From Firmicutes bacterium CAG:882 (lineage in GTDB: Bacteria; Bacillota; Clostridia; Lachnospirales; Lachnospiraceae), in the NCBI GenBank assembly GCA_000435595.1, contig FR895395.1, positions 1 through 43,151 of the forward strand: 43,151 bases of DNA, given 5' to 3'. The stretch's first letter is position 1, and every line of letters begins with the position of its first letter. Positions 26,612 to 35,625 of this stretch are shown here, piece by piece. The notes beneath the pieces were generated by a model that ran no database searches, was not told the origin of the DNA, and was given only the letters and a program-made list of their open reading frames with translations. The position numbers were made by a program, and so were the translations under genes.

Positions 26612-28018
26612 ATGTATCTCATAGATTTTAATAAACCTGTTCATATACATTTTATCGGAATCGGAGGAATCAGCATGAGCGGTCTTGCCGAACTGCTTAT
26701 TTCAAAGAATTTTACCGTATCCGGTTCTGACAATAAGGAGTCTGTGCTCACAAGACAGCTTGCAGCAGCCGGCTGCAGAATCTTTATCGGACAGAGTGCT
26801 GATAACATCGACAGTACAATCGATGCTGCTGTATACACCGCCGCAATTCACCCTGACAATCCGGAGTATGACCGCTGCATAAAGCTTGGCATTCCCATGC
26901 TCACACGCGCTGAGCTCCTTGGTCAGGTCATGACCAACTACCGCACCGCAATAGGTGTCTCCGGAACTCACGGCAAGACAACAACCACATCCATGCTCAG
27001 CGAGATTTTATTGCTCGCCGACACGGACCCTACAATATCCGTTGGCGGAATGCTTCCTTCCATCGGTGGAAACATGAGAATCGGACACTCAGACATGTTT
27101 CTCACCGAAGCATGCGAGTACACCAACAGCTTCCTCTCATTTCACCCAACAATGGATATAATACTCAATGTTGAGGAGGATCATCTCGACTTTTTTAAGG
27201 ACTTAGACGACATCCGCGCATCATTTAAAAAATATACCGAGCTGCTGCCTGACGACGGATTCCTGATAATCAACAGCAGTATTGAAAATTATCAATATTT
27301 TTACAAAGACAGCAAATGCAGCGTAATCACCTTCGGACTTAATCCTGAAAACAGCAATTATTCCGCAAAAGACTTTCACATTGATGACAAAGGAGATTAC
27401 TGTTACACACTTTTATACAACAATGAAGCCCGGTGCAAGGTTGCCCTCAAGGTTCCCGGCGAACACAACATTCTCAACAGTCTCGCTGCCATAGCTGCAG
27501 CCGTAACTCTCGGAATAGACCTTGATACTGCCGTAAGGGGAATTGCGGACTACAGCGGCGTTGACAGACGTTTTCAGGTAAAGGGCGTATGCAGCGGCTT
27601 CACAATCATCGACGACTACGCTCATCATCCTGCGGAGATAACGGCAACCCTGAAGGCTGCACGCCACTATCCTCACAAGAAGCTCTGGTGTGTGTTCCAG
27701 CCGCACACCTACACCCGCACCAAAGCGTTTCTTCCTGAGTTTGCCAAGGCTCTTTCGCTCGCCGATCATGTGATTCTCGCAAAGATTTATTCCGCGAGAG
27801 AGGCGGACATATACGGCGTCAGCTCGGCTGACATACAGAGGCTCATTGCAAAGGAGGGCACTCCGTGCGAGTATTTTGAGAGCTTTCCTGAGATTGAGAG
27901 CTTCATAAAAGATAACTGCAAAGAGGGCGATGTCGTCATAACAATGGGTGCTGGTAATATCCTCGAAGTGGGCGAAGATTTACTTTCCCCAGAGTTATCC
28001 ACAGTGACAGCCCCTTAA
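26612..28018 (+). CDS. murC: UDP-N-acetylmuramate--L-alanine ligase
   Basis: Adds L-alanine to UDP-MurNAc, the first amino acid of the peptidoglycan stem peptide. The 468-residue Mur ligase has the N-terminal UDP-MurNAc binding domain (HFIGIGGISMSGLAELL), the ATP-binding loop GTHGKT at 118-123, the NVEEDHLDFF stretch, and DDYAHHPAEI in the C-terminal domain. GGGAGG lies ten bases before the ATG. The 3' end of the gene itself carries a perfect DnaA box (27995-28003). The gene stands apart from the usual mur/dcw cluster, as in many Clostridia. Confidence 0.97.
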   Translation: MYLIDFNKPVHIHFIGIGGISMSGLAELLISKNFTVSGSDNKESVLTRQLAAAGCRIFIGQSADNIDSTIDAAVYTAAIHPDNPEYDRCIKLGIPMLTRAELLGQVMTNYRTAIGVSGTHGKTTTTSMLSEILLLADTDPTISVGGMLPSIGGNMRIGHSDMFLTEACEYTNSFLSFHPTMDIILNVEEDHLDFFKDLDDIRASFKKYTELLPDDGFLIINSSIENYQYFYKDSKCSVITFGLNPENSNYSAKDFHIDDKGDYCYTLLYNNEARCKVALKVPGEHNILNSLAAIAAAVTLGIDLDTAVRGIADYSGVDRRFQVKGVCSGFTIIDDYAHHPAEITATLKAARHYPHKKLWCVFQPHTYTRTKAFLPEFAKALSLADHVILAKIYSAREADIYGVSSADIQRLIAKEGTPCEYFESFPEIESFIKDNCKEGDVVITMGAGNILEVGEDLLSPELSTVTAP

Positions 28019-28080
28019 AATGCGCTGTTTTTATGGCTTGTCCACATTTTATCCACATTATCCACAAGGCTCTGTCCACA
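27995..28080 (+). promoter_or_regulatory. DnaA-box cluster
   Basis: Three perfect TTATCCACA boxes (27995-28003, 28049-28057, 28058-28066), one TTGTCCACA (28038-28046) and one CTGTCCACA (28072-28080), all on the plus strand. They lie across the end of murC and the gap before the DnaD-domain gene. The boxes end 35 bases before the predicted -35 of that gene, so DnaA may regulate it. Confidence 0.8.
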
Positions 28081-28114
28081 GATTTCACAACTTTATTTTA
28101 TGAGCCAAAACATA

Positions 28115-28143
28115 TTCTCAAACCTCAAAAGCTATGTTATACT
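28115..28143 (+). promoter_or_regulatory. Promoter candidate of the dnaD-like operon
   Basis: TTCTCA (28115-28120), a 17-base spacer, TATACT (28138-28143), about 42 bases upstream of the start codon at 28186. Confidence 0.5.
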
Positions 28144-28185
28144 CTAGTTGATTATTAAGAACGCAATAAGAAACGAGAGTATAAC
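28136..28185. promoter_or_regulatory. Ten-base inverted repeat over -10 box and start region
   Basis: GTTATACTCT (28136-28145) and AGAGTATAAC (28176-28185) are perfect complements separated by 30 bases. The first arm covers the -10 box and the second ends directly before the ATG. If transcription begins near 28150 the first arm is not in the mRNA, so a protein operator fits better than an RNA hairpin. Confidence 0.5.
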
Positions 28186-29289
28186 ATGGCATCTATTACA
28201 TTAACTTCAACATACACACCCAACGAGACAACAATTCCCAATATTTTTCTGGACAGATATATGCCTTCCGCCAACGGTGAATTTGTCAAGGTATATTTAT
28301 GTCTCCTGAGAATGTATGCCAACCCATCGGGACGCACTTCCACACTTACGGATATTGCCGACCTTCTTAACCACACGGAGGGAGATATAATCCGTGCCAT
28401 CAAGTACTGGGAGAAAGCGGGGCTCCTCTCCGTAGGTTACGACGGTGATGTTCCGTCAAGCATAACCCTGCTGCCGATAAGTGCCAGACACGACGGCTAT
28501 TCGGAGACTGCCGCTTCCGCTGAGGGAGTTAATGCCATTGGCGAACAGACTTCAATACATGCCGCTGATGAGACTCTTCCGGGCAAATACAACTATTCCC
28601 CTGCCGCCATCAAGCGCATGTGCGACGAGGACGATAACCTGCACCAGCTTATTTTTGTTGCGGAAAAGCTGTTCGGAAAAACTCTTACCAATTCAGAAAT
28701 CAGTACAATAATATATATACACAGTGACCTCAATTTTTCGGATGAACTTCTCGAATACCTTTTTGAATATTGTGTCTCCCTTGAAAAGAGAAGCTTCCGC
28801 TATCTTGAGAGAGTCGCGATAAGCTGGCATGAGGAAGGTCTGATGACTGCTGAGCAAGCCAAGCTCCAGCATGAAATTCACAGCAAGAAAATATTTTCCG
28901 TAATGAAGGCATTCGGAATCAATGACCGCATGCCGGGTAAACCTGAGCTTGATTACATAACACGCTGGTATGACGAATATGGTTTTGAGTCCGACATAGT
29001 CATTGAAGCCTGCAACCGCACAATTCAGGCACTTCACAAGCCAAGCTTTGAGTACACGGACACCATTTTATCCAATTGGAGAAAGAAGAACGTACATACA
29101 ATATCGGATATAGAATCTGCCGACGCCGCGCGCTCAGCCTCCAAAAAGGATGCTTATACACAGGGCAGTGATAAACAGACTGCCTCTAACACCCGCAATA
29201 CCAAAAGCAGCAATCGTTTTAATAACTTTACACAGCGCAAGTACGACTTTGATGCACTTGAAAAGCAGCTTATCACCAAGAAAGACTGA
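28186..29289 (+). CDS. DnaD-domain replication protein
   Basis: A 367-residue protein of the DnaD/DnaB type, which in Firmicutes helps load the replicative helicase at origins and stalled forks. The N-terminal part is a winged-helix module (FVKVYLCLLRMYANPSG, then DIADLLNHTEGDIIRAIKYW). The middle and C-terminal parts hold the DnaD domain with the typical tryptophan-containing motif (LDYITRWYDEYGFESDIVIEA region and ILSNWRKKNVHT). The C-terminal tail is polar and probably disordered. The ribosome binding site is weak (GAGAG within an inverted repeat). It is followed 16 bases later by a DnaC/DnaI-like gene, so the pair is a primosome operon preceded by DnaA boxes. Confidence 0.9.
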   Translation: MASITLTSTYTPNETTIPNIFLDRYMPSANGEFVKVYLCLLRMYANPSGRTSTLTDIADLLNHTEGDIIRAIKYWEKAGLLSVGYDGDVPSSITLLPISARHDGYSETAASAEGVNAIGEQTSIHAADETLPGKYNYSPAAIKRMCDEDDNLHQLIFVAEKLFGKTLTNSEISTIIYIHSDLNFSDELLEYLFEYCVSLEKRSFRYLERVAISWHEEGLMTAEQAKLQHEIHSKKIFSVMKAFGINDRMPGKPELDYITRWYDEYGFESDIVIEACNRTIQALHKPSFEYTDTILSNWRKKNVHTISDIESADAARSASKKDAYTQGSDKQTASNTRNTKSSNRFNNFTQRKYDFDALEKQLITKKD

Positions 29290-29305
29290 TTAAGGATTAA
29301 TAATT

Positions 29306-30283
29306 ATGAAGCTTAACAATTCACAGTATGACGCAATTATGAGAATGTATGATGCAAAGCAGAGTCATGCCCGTGCCGTGCAGAACTCGCGCTGCGAGGA
29401 GATTAACGCGCGTCTTCCCGAATATGACGCCTTGCGGAAAGAGAGTGCCGAGGTCTCCGCCGAGGCAGCAAGAGCTGCCGTTATGGGTGACATGACCAAG
29501 CGTGCAAGACTTGCGGACAAGCTTGCCTCCATCAACGAAGAAAAGCAGCTTCTTCTCGCTGCCGCCGGATACCCTGAGGATTATCTCGACCTTCACTATG
29601 AATGTCCTGCCTGCAAAGACACGGGATTTATTGACGGAAAAAAATGCAGCTGCTTTAAGCAGGCTGCAATAGACCTTCTGTACAACCAGTCCAACATAAA
29701 GAAAATTCTTCTACTTGAAAATTTCTCTAACTTCAATTATGATTGGTATTCGGAGGATTATGTTGACCCGGTCAGCGGAATATCCGCCCTTGAAAATATT
29801 ATTAATGTCACAAAAGATGTCAATGCATTTATAAGCGATTTCCCATCCGGGCAGAATCTTCTCTTCTACGGCGATACGGGCGTCGGAAAGACATTCTTAA
29901 CCCACTGCATTGCAAGTGAACTTTTGGGCAGGGGGCACTCGGTGCTGTACCTGTCCGCCATAGATTTATTTGATCTTTTTTCAAAATATACTTTTGATAA
30001 TAACAGCGAAGCCGACTATCGGGATGCATTTTCCCAGATTCTTGACTGTGAGCTGCTTATTATAGACGACCTCGGAACCGAGCTCACCAACAGCTTCACA
30101 AATTCCAGATTATTTTATTGTATCAATGAAAGAATTCTTGCAGGTCTGTCAACAATAATATCAACGAATCTGAGCCTTGAGGAGCTTATGAACACATACT
30201 CCGAACGTATTTTTTCAAGACTCACCATGTCATACGGAATCTATAAAATTTTCGGTGACGACATTCGTATGAAGAAACTATAA
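29306..30283 (+). CDS. DnaC/DnaI-like AAA+ helicase loader
   Basis: A 325-residue ATPase expected to bring the replicative helicase to the origin together with the DnaD-like protein. The N-terminal region is helical and charged; it is followed by a zinc-binding knuckle C100PAC103...C114SC116. The AAA+ core has Walker A GDTGVGKT at 189-196, Walker B LLIIDDLGTE and a sensor stretch TIISTNLSLEEL. AAGGA precedes the ATG. Gene order DnaD-DnaI is usual in Clostridia. IstB-like transposition helpers share this fold, but no transposase is next to it. Confidence 0.92.
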   Translation: MKLNNSQYDAIMRMYDAKQSHARAVQNSRCEEINARLPEYDALRKESAEVSAEAARAAVMGDMTKRARLADKLASINEEKQLLLAAAGYPEDYLDLHYECPACKDTGFIDGKKCSCFKQAAIDLLYNQSNIKKILLLENFSNFNYDWYSEDYVDPVSGISALENIINVTKDVNAFISDFPSGQNLLFYGDTGVGKTFLTHCIASELLGRGHSVLYLSAIDLFDLFSKYTFDNNSEADYRDAFSQILDCELLIIDDLGTELTNSFTNSRLFYCINERILAGLSTIISTNLSLEELMNTYSERIFSRLTMSYGIYKIFGDDIRMKKL

Positions 30284-30314
30284 CAATTATCACACATCTA
30301 CGGAGGAAACTATC

Positions 30315-31487
30315 ATGCTTCAGGAAGAACGCGACCTTGAAACCATCCCGGTGGGAGCACTTGGAATCATTCCCCTTAAGGGCTGCGAGCAGCTCAGTCA
30401 GAAGGTAAATGACTACCTTGTTCAGTGGCGAAACGAAAGAGAAAGCGAGCACAAATCCACTATTGCATTTGCCGGTTACCAGAGAGACCATTACATCCTC
30501 AGTGCCAGCGTACCCCGCTTCGGTTCAGGAGAGGCTAAGGGAATCATTAACGAATCCGTGCGCGGATATGATTTATACCTCTTAGTCGATGTATGTAACT
30601 ACAGTCTCACCTACTCTCTGTGCGGTAAGGAGAACCATATGTCACCTGATGACCATTATCAGGACCTTAAGAGAATCATCGCTGCCGTCGGAGGAAAGGC
30701 AAGGAGAATCACCGTAATCATGCCATTCTTATATGAGAGCAGACAGCACAAGAGAAGCGGTCGTGAGTCCTTAGACTGTGCTCTTGCTCTTCAGGAGCTC
30801 ACAGATATGGGCGTTGACAATATTATCACATTTGATGCTCATGATCCTCGTGTCCAGAACGCAATTCCTCTCAAGGGATTCGAGACTGTCCAGCCTGCAT
30901 ATCAGTTCATCAAATATCTCACAAGAAATGTTCCTGACCTCGTAATCGACAGTGACCATATGATGATGATAAGCCCTGATGAGGGTGGTACACACAGAGC
31001 CGTATACTTTGGAAACGTGCTCGGTCTTGATGTCGGAATGTTCTATAAGAGAAGGGATTATTCTAAGATTGTAAACGGTCGTAACCCGATTGTAGCTCAC
31101 GAATTCCTCGGAAGTTCGGTTGAAGGCAAGGACGTTTTCATCATTGACGATATGATTTCATCAGGAGAGAGCATGCTTGATGTGGCAAAAGAGCTCAAGG
31201 CACGCAAGGCTAAGAGAGTATTCCTTGCAAGTACATTCGGTCTTTTCACCAACGGTCTTGAGAAATTTGATGAGGCTTATGAGGCAGGTCTTATAGACAA
31301 GGTTCTCACAACGAACGTTATCTACCAGACACCTGAGCTTCTCTCAAAGCCATACTATATCAGTGTAGACATGAGTAAGTATATCGCACTCATCATCGAT
31401 ACACTCAACCATGATGCATCAATCAGCAAGCTTCTCGACCCTGTGGACAGAATCCAGAAGCTTCTTAAGGAGTACAGAAGTAAGTAA
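30315..31487 (+). CDS. prs: Ribose-phosphate pyrophosphokinase
   Basis: Makes PRPP from ribose-5-phosphate and ATP for nucleotide, histidine and tryptophan synthesis. The 390-residue protein is longer than the common form of about 315 residues, but keeps the key motifs: RRITVIMPFLYESRQHKR, ITFDAHDPR, and the PRPP loop FIIDDMISSGESM. The extra length is at the N-terminus (about 50 residues before GYQRDHYILSAS) and in short insertions; this divergent long type occurs in Clostridia. GGAGG lies before the ATG. It follows the helicase loader by 31 bases and is followed by a strong terminator, so it may end the dnaD-like transcript. Confidence 0.9.
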   Translation: MLQEERDLETIPVGALGIIPLKGCEQLSQKVNDYLVQWRNERESEHKSTIAFAGYQRDHYILSASVPRFGSGEAKGIINESVRGYDLYLLVDVCNYSLTYSLCGKENHMSPDDHYQDLKRIIAAVGGKARRITVIMPFLYESRQHKRSGRESLDCALALQELTDMGVDNIITFDAHDPRVQNAIPLKGFETVQPAYQFIKYLTRNVPDLVIDSDHMMMISPDEGGTHRAVYFGNVLGLDVGMFYKRRDYSKIVNGRNPIVAHEFLGSSVEGKDVFIIDDMISSGESMLDVAKELKARKAKRVFLASTFGLFTNGLEKFDEAYEAGLIDKVLTTNVIYQTPELLSKPYYISVDMSKYIALIIDTLNHDASISKLLDPVDRIQKLLKEYRSK

Positions 31488-31528
31488 TATTATATACCAT
31501 TTAATAGAACAAAGTTTCCTATTAAATT

Positions 31529-31576
31529 AAAAGCCATGGCTCCAACGTAATTTACTTGGTGCCATGGCTTTTATAT
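31529..31576. terminator. Bidirectional terminator between prs and PBP gene
   Basis: AAGCCATGGC (31531-31540) pairs with GCCATGGCTT (31561-31570), with extension TCCAA/TTGGT inside the loop. TTTTATATA follows on the plus strand and TTTTAATTTAAT on the minus strand. The two genes are convergent. Confidence 0.9.
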
Positions 31577-31587
31577 ACCCTAACCCG

Positions 31588-34059
31588 CTACTCCCCCACA
31601 TTCTTATCTCCCCTCAAATTCCCGCTTGCGTCCGAGTCGCCGCTCACGCCACCTGCATTTACATCTCCGCCCTGTGTCGTGCTGTTCATATCTCCCCCCT
31701 GAGTTGTGCTGTTGGCATCGCCCCTCGCTCCGCCGCCCGCATTCGTGTCTCCTCCACGGATTGTACTGTCCGCATCACCGCCACGCGTGGTGCTGCTTAT
31801 ATCTCCGTTTTGTCCTCCGCCCGCATTATTGTCCCCTCCACGGATTATGCTGTCCGCATCACCGCCACGCGTGGTGCTGTTTGAGTCCCCTCCCTGCGTT
31901 GTGCTGCTTGCGTCGCCCTTGGCTCCGCCGCCTGAATTTGTGTCACCTCCTGCGGTCGTGCCGTTCGTGTCGCCGCCTTCACCGCCCTCATAGCTCTTGT
32001 CTCCAAGCGATTCAATAACCTCCTCAATGCTTAGCGTCGTCTCCTCCGTGCTCTCGCCATTATCTTCCCCAATGTCATCGTTATTTATATCAACCGAGGT
32101 TTTCTTTTCATCATAAGCCGTATACTCCGGGAACTGTACAAGCTCCAGTCCTTCATGAACTGCATGCATATAATTCTTCCATATAGTCATAGGATACGTT
32201 CCACCCGTAAGGTCAGGCATTTTCCTTGGGATGTCACAGCCAACCCATACAGCGGTCGTGTAGTACGCCGAATACCCTACAGTCCAGCCGTCCTTATTGT
32301 CCGTTGTGGTTCCTGTTTTTACTGCCACTATCGCATTGTCGAGCCGGGCTCCTGTTGCGATTCCCTGTTCAACTCCGTACTGAAGCATGCTGCTGACCAT
32401 CCGCGCAGCATTTTTATCATAGACTTCCGTATCGCTTCCGCCGTTATCCACAATCAGCCTTCCTTTTGAGTCAGTTATCCTCATTACCGCCGTAGGTTCA
32501 CGGTATATTCCGTCATTTGCCAATGCTGCATACGCTGACGCCATCTCAAGTGAACTGGTTCCGTAACTCCAGCCGCCAAGACAAGCTGCCATATAGTGTT
32601 CATCCTCACCTATCTTTCTGAAATGCATTTTCTTCACAAATGACATTCCGTACTCAGGCGTCAACTGTTCGAAGAGCTTCCATGCAGCCACATTTGACGA
32701 CCATGCAAGCGCCTCTGTGAGCGTAACCTCTCCCGGATATCTTCCTTCAAAGTTCTCAGGACCTCCCTCAATAGATGAATCATCAATCAATTCATCGGGA
32801 TTATGTCCCATTCCCAGATACGGTGCATACACAACAAGCGGTTTGATTGCACTTCCCGGCTGCCTGAAGCTCTGATATGCACGGTTAAGTGTATATCCCG
32901 GCAAGCCCTGATTTCTCCCTCCGGCAATGGCTATGACGTAGCCCGTGGCATTGTCGATGCACACCGCCGACGCCTGAAGCTTATACACGCCCTCATCGTT
33001 CTTCTCCGTGCTCCATGCAAGTGCATCATCCACCGATGACATAAGAAGCTCCTGTTTTTCCATATCTATCGCCGTGTATATCCGATACCCGCCCGTAAAA
33101 AGGGAGAGCTGAAATCTTGAATAGTAATCGTCGTACAGCTCACTGTAAGCCGCCTCATCCTCATCGTCTATAAATTCGTCGCGGAATGTAAAGCCTGCTG
33201 CCTTCATGAGCGAACGTGTGGCGCAATAATACACAAATGTCTCCACCGAATCATGCTTTTCCTCCCCTCCGGGACTGAGCACAATCTCCTCCGCAAGTGC
33301 ATCCTCATATTCATTGTCGCTTATGCTCCCGTAGTCATGCAGCACCGCAAGTATATGATTTCTTCGCTCAACAGCCTTATCAAAATTGGTAAACGGGTCA
33401 TACTTTGAAGGATTGTTCGGTATTCCCACCAAAAAAGCAAGCTCTGAGATTGTGAGTTCACTCACATGTGCATCAAAATAGCCCTGTGCAGCCGCTTCTA
33501 TACCGTATAATCCGTTTGCAAAATATATGTTGTTTATGTAAAACTCAAGTATCTGTTCCTTGCTGTACTTTTTTTCCAGCTCCATCGCAAGGAACATCTC
33601 CGTAATCTTTCTCTCCCATGTTACGTCCTGAGTAAGATATACATTTCTCGCCACCTGCTGGGTTATCGTACTTGCCCCCTGTACCTTGCTCTTTGCCTTA
33701 AAATTGGCTATTCCTGCTCTTGCAACCGCTGCAATATCTATTCCGCTATGCCTGTAAAACTTTCTGTCCTCGATAAGCACGAATGCACTCTTTACCATGT
33801 CAGGTATCTTATCAGACTCTAAATAGTACAGCTCTTTTGCTCCACTTATCGTTGTAATCTCGTTTCCGTACGCATCATAGATAACGCTCGTCTCTGTGCT
33901 GCGGAAATCTGATGTTTTGCTTGATGCAGCTATCTGCTCCGCATTATGCTTGTACTCTGCAACAGATGACAAATAAGGGCTGACGGCAATAAGCCCCAGC
34001 CCTATTATTGATAACAGTATTATGGATGTAATTAGAAAAATCTTAAGACCCTTCTTCAT
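31588..34059 (-). CDS. Class A penicillin-binding protein (glycosyltransferase/transpeptidase)
   Basis: Bifunctional peptidoglycan synthase of 823 residues anchored by one N-terminal membrane helix (IFLITSIILLSIIGLGLIAV). The GT51 domain has the catalytic E97 in EDRKFYRHSG and QGASTITQQ. The transpeptidase domain has S403-A-I-K406, SSN in the AWSSNVAAWK stretch, and K581-T-G. From about residue 689 to the end (some 134 residues) the protein becomes a low-complexity Gly/Asp/Ser/Thr tail of GGD-type repeats (see the repeat entry). I use the ATG at 34059; a TTG two codons earlier is possible. It follows asnS by 51 bases on the same strand. Confidence 0.94.
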   Translation of the reverse strand: MKKGLKIFLITSIILLSIIGLGLIAVSPYLSSVAEYKHNAEQIAASSKTSDFRSTETSVIYDAYGNEITTISGAKELYYLESDKIPDMVKSAFVLIEDRKFYRHSGIDIAAVARAGIANFKAKSKVQGASTITQQVARNVYLTQDVTWERKITEMFLAMELEKKYSKEQILEFYINNIYFANGLYGIEAAAQGYFDAHVSELTISELAFLVGIPNNPSKYDPFTNFDKAVERRNHILAVLHDYGSISDNEYEDALAEEIVLSPGGEEKHDSVETFVYYCATRSLMKAAGFTFRDEFIDDEDEAAYSELYDDYYSRFQLSLFTGGYRIYTAIDMEKQELLMSSVDDALAWSTEKNDEGVYKLQASAVCIDNATGYVIAIAGGRNQGLPGYTLNRAYQSFRQPGSAIKPLVVYAPYLGMGHNPDELIDDSSIEGGPENFEGRYPGEVTLTEALAWSSNVAAWKLFEQLTPEYGMSFVKKMHFRKIGEDEHYMAACLGGWSYGTSSLEMASAYAALANDGIYREPTAVMRITDSKGRLIVDNGGSDTEVYDKNAARMVSSMLQYGVEQGIATGARLDNAIVAVKTGTTTDNKDGWTVGYSAYYTTAVWVGCDIPRKMPDLTGGTYPMTIWKNYMHAVHEGLELVQFPEYTAYDEKKTSVDINNDDIGEDNGESTEETTLSIEEVIESLGDKSYEGGEGGDTNGTTAGGDTNSGGGAKGDASSTTQGGDSNSTTRGGDADSIIRGGDNNAGGGQNGDISSTTRGGDADSTIRGGDTNAGGGARGDANSTTQGGDMNSTTQGGDVNAGGVSGDSDASGNLRGDKNVGE
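31600..31990 (-). repeat. Tandem GGDxxSTTR-type repeats in PBP tail
   Basis: The tail region codes for about a dozen units of 8-11 residues, each beginning with GD or GGD, such as GGDSNSTTR, GGDADSIIR, GGDADSTIR and GGDTNAGGGAR. At DNA level a segment with TGTCCGCATCACCGCCACGC occurs twice (near 31768 and 31852), so the array grows by duplication. Copy number is likely to vary between strains. Lies within the PBP coding region. Confidence 0.75.
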
Positions 34060-34110
34060 ACGCAATTCGGACCGCCTTCCTGATTGCTCATGTATGCCGA
34101 TGACATTATA

Positions 34111-35502
34111 TTACAGGTCGCAGTTTCCAACTGTTCTTGGGAACGGAACAACATCACGGATATTGCCCATACCTGTGAGATACATTACGCAGCGCTCAAA
34201 GCCGAGACCGAAGCCCGCATGCCTTGCAGAACCGTACTTTCTTAAGTCAAGGTAGAACTGGTAGTCCTCCCTCTTAAGACCGAGCTCATCCATTCTGGCA
34301 ACAAGCTTATCGTAATCATCCTCTCTCTGGCTTCCTCCGATAATCTCACCGATGCCCGGAACTAAGCAGTCCATAGCGGCAACCGTCTTTCCGTCGTCAT
34401 TGAGCTTCATGTAGAATGCCTTAATCTCCTTCGGATAATCTGTCACAAAGAGCGGTCTCTTATAAATCTCCTCTGTGAGGAAACGCTCATGCTCTGTCTG
34501 CAAATCACAGCCCCACGATACCTTGTACTCGAACTTGTCATTGTGCTTTTCGAGAATCTCAACAGCCTCTGTGTATGTCACATGACCGAACTCTGAATTG
34601 AGCACATGATTAAGCCTCTCAAGAAGTCCCTTGTCAACAAAGCTGTTAAAAAAGTTCATCTCCTCAGGCGCATTCTCAAGTACATATCTTATAACGTACT
34701 TAATCATATTCTCAGCAAGAATCATATCGTCCTTGAGGTCGGCAAATGCCATCTCCGGCTCAATCATCCAGAACTCAGCGGCATGTCTTGTGGTATTGGA
34801 ATTCTCGGCACGGAATGTAGGTCCGAATGTATAAATGTTCTTAAATGCCATGGCATAAGTCTCACCGTTAAGCTGACCACTTACGGTAAGGTTAGTCGGC
34901 TTTCCGAAAAAGTCCTTGGAATAATCCACCTTGCCATCCTCTGTCTTAGGAACATTGTTGAGGTCCATTGTTGTTACCTGAAACATCTCACCTGCACCCT
35001 CGCAGTCACTTCCTGTTATAAGCGGTGTATGAACATACACGAAATTTCTCTCCTGGAAAAACTGATGAATAGCATAAGCTATAAGTGAACGCACTCTGAA
35101 AACAGCCTGGAACGTGTTGGTTCTTGGTCTTAAGTGGGTTATTGTTCTAAGATATTCCATCGAATGTCTCTTCTTCTGAAGAGGATAATCAGGTGTGCTC
35201 TCGCCCTCAACCTCTATTGAGTCAGCCTGAATCTCAAAAGGCTGCTTAGCGTCAGGAGTTGCAACAAGTGTACCTGTCACAACTATTGCTGCACCTACAT
35301 TGAGCCTGCTTATCCGGGCAAAATTCTCCATCGTATCATGATAAACCACCTGAAGCGGTTCAAAAAATGTTCCGTCATTAACTACTATAAATCCAAAGGT
35401 CTTAGAGTCACGCACGCTTCTTACCCAGCCGCCGACAGTCACCTTATTTCCAAGATATTTTTCCTTGTCTCTGAATAAATCTCTGATGTTTGTCAATTCC
35501 AT
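34111..35502 (-). CDS. asnS: Asparagine--tRNA ligase
   Basis: Class IIb aminoacyl-tRNA synthetase charging tRNA-Asn. The 463-residue protein has an N-terminal OB-fold anticodon-binding domain (VTVGGWVRSVRDSKTFGFI), class II motif 2 in the TFRAENSNTTRHAAEFWMIEPE region (read as two parts: TFRAENSNTTRH and EFWMIEPE), and motif 3 GFGLGFERCVMYLTG at the end. The ATG at 35502 has GGAGG six bases upstream; a longer frame has none. No T-box leader is seen between the promoter at 35591-35619 and the start, unlike many Firmicute synthetase genes. Confidence 0.97.
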   Translation of the reverse strand: MELTNIRDLFRDKEKYLGNKVTVGGWVRSVRDSKTFGFIVVNDGTFFEPLQVVYHDTMENFARISRLNVGAAIVVTGTLVATPDAKQPFEIQADSIEVEGESTPDYPLQKKRHSMEYLRTITHLRPRTNTFQAVFRVRSLIAYAIHQFFQERNFVYVHTPLITGSDCEGAGEMFQVTTMDLNNVPKTEDGKVDYSKDFFGKPTNLTVSGQLNGETYAMAFKNIYTFGPTFRAENSNTTRHAAEFWMIEPEMAFADLKDDMILAENMIKYVIRYVLENAPEEMNFFNSFVDKGLLERLNHVLNSEFGHVTYTEAVEILEKHNDKFEYKVSWGCDLQTEHERFLTEEIYKRPLFVTDYPKEIKAFYMKLNDDGKTVAAMDCLVPGIGEIIGGSQREDDYDKLVARMDELGLKREDYQFYLDLRKYGSARHAGFGLGFERCVMYLTGMGNIRDVVPFPRTVGNCDL

Positions 35503-35590
35503 AATAATCCTCCACGCTGCCACTCTGCGGCTGCTTAATCTTACATTGTACCGACTTCATGTATATCAGTCTCAAAATCTGTCACTCTTC

Positions 35591-35619
35591 ATCTTACAAT
35601 ATTATTTCAATATGGTCAA
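35591..35619 (-). promoter_or_regulatory. Promoter of asnS
   Basis: Minus strand: TTGACC (35619-35614), a 17-base spacer, TAAGAT (35596-35591). It begins just after the stop codon of the upstream gene and about 90 bases before asnS. Confidence 0.6.
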
Positions 35620-35625
35620 GTGTTG

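Noticed and set aside
27995..28185. Chromosomal replication origin
   Set aside because: DnaA boxes are present, but dnaA and dnaN are not adjacent and all boxes point one way; a regulatory cluster is the simpler reading.
31600..31990. CRISPR array
   Set aside because: The repeats are in-frame protein repeats of the PBP tail with degenerate units and no regular spacers; no cas genes are near.
35503..35590. T-box riboswitch before asnS
   Set aside because: The leader is under 90 bases and lacks the conserved T-box sequence and terminator hairpin.
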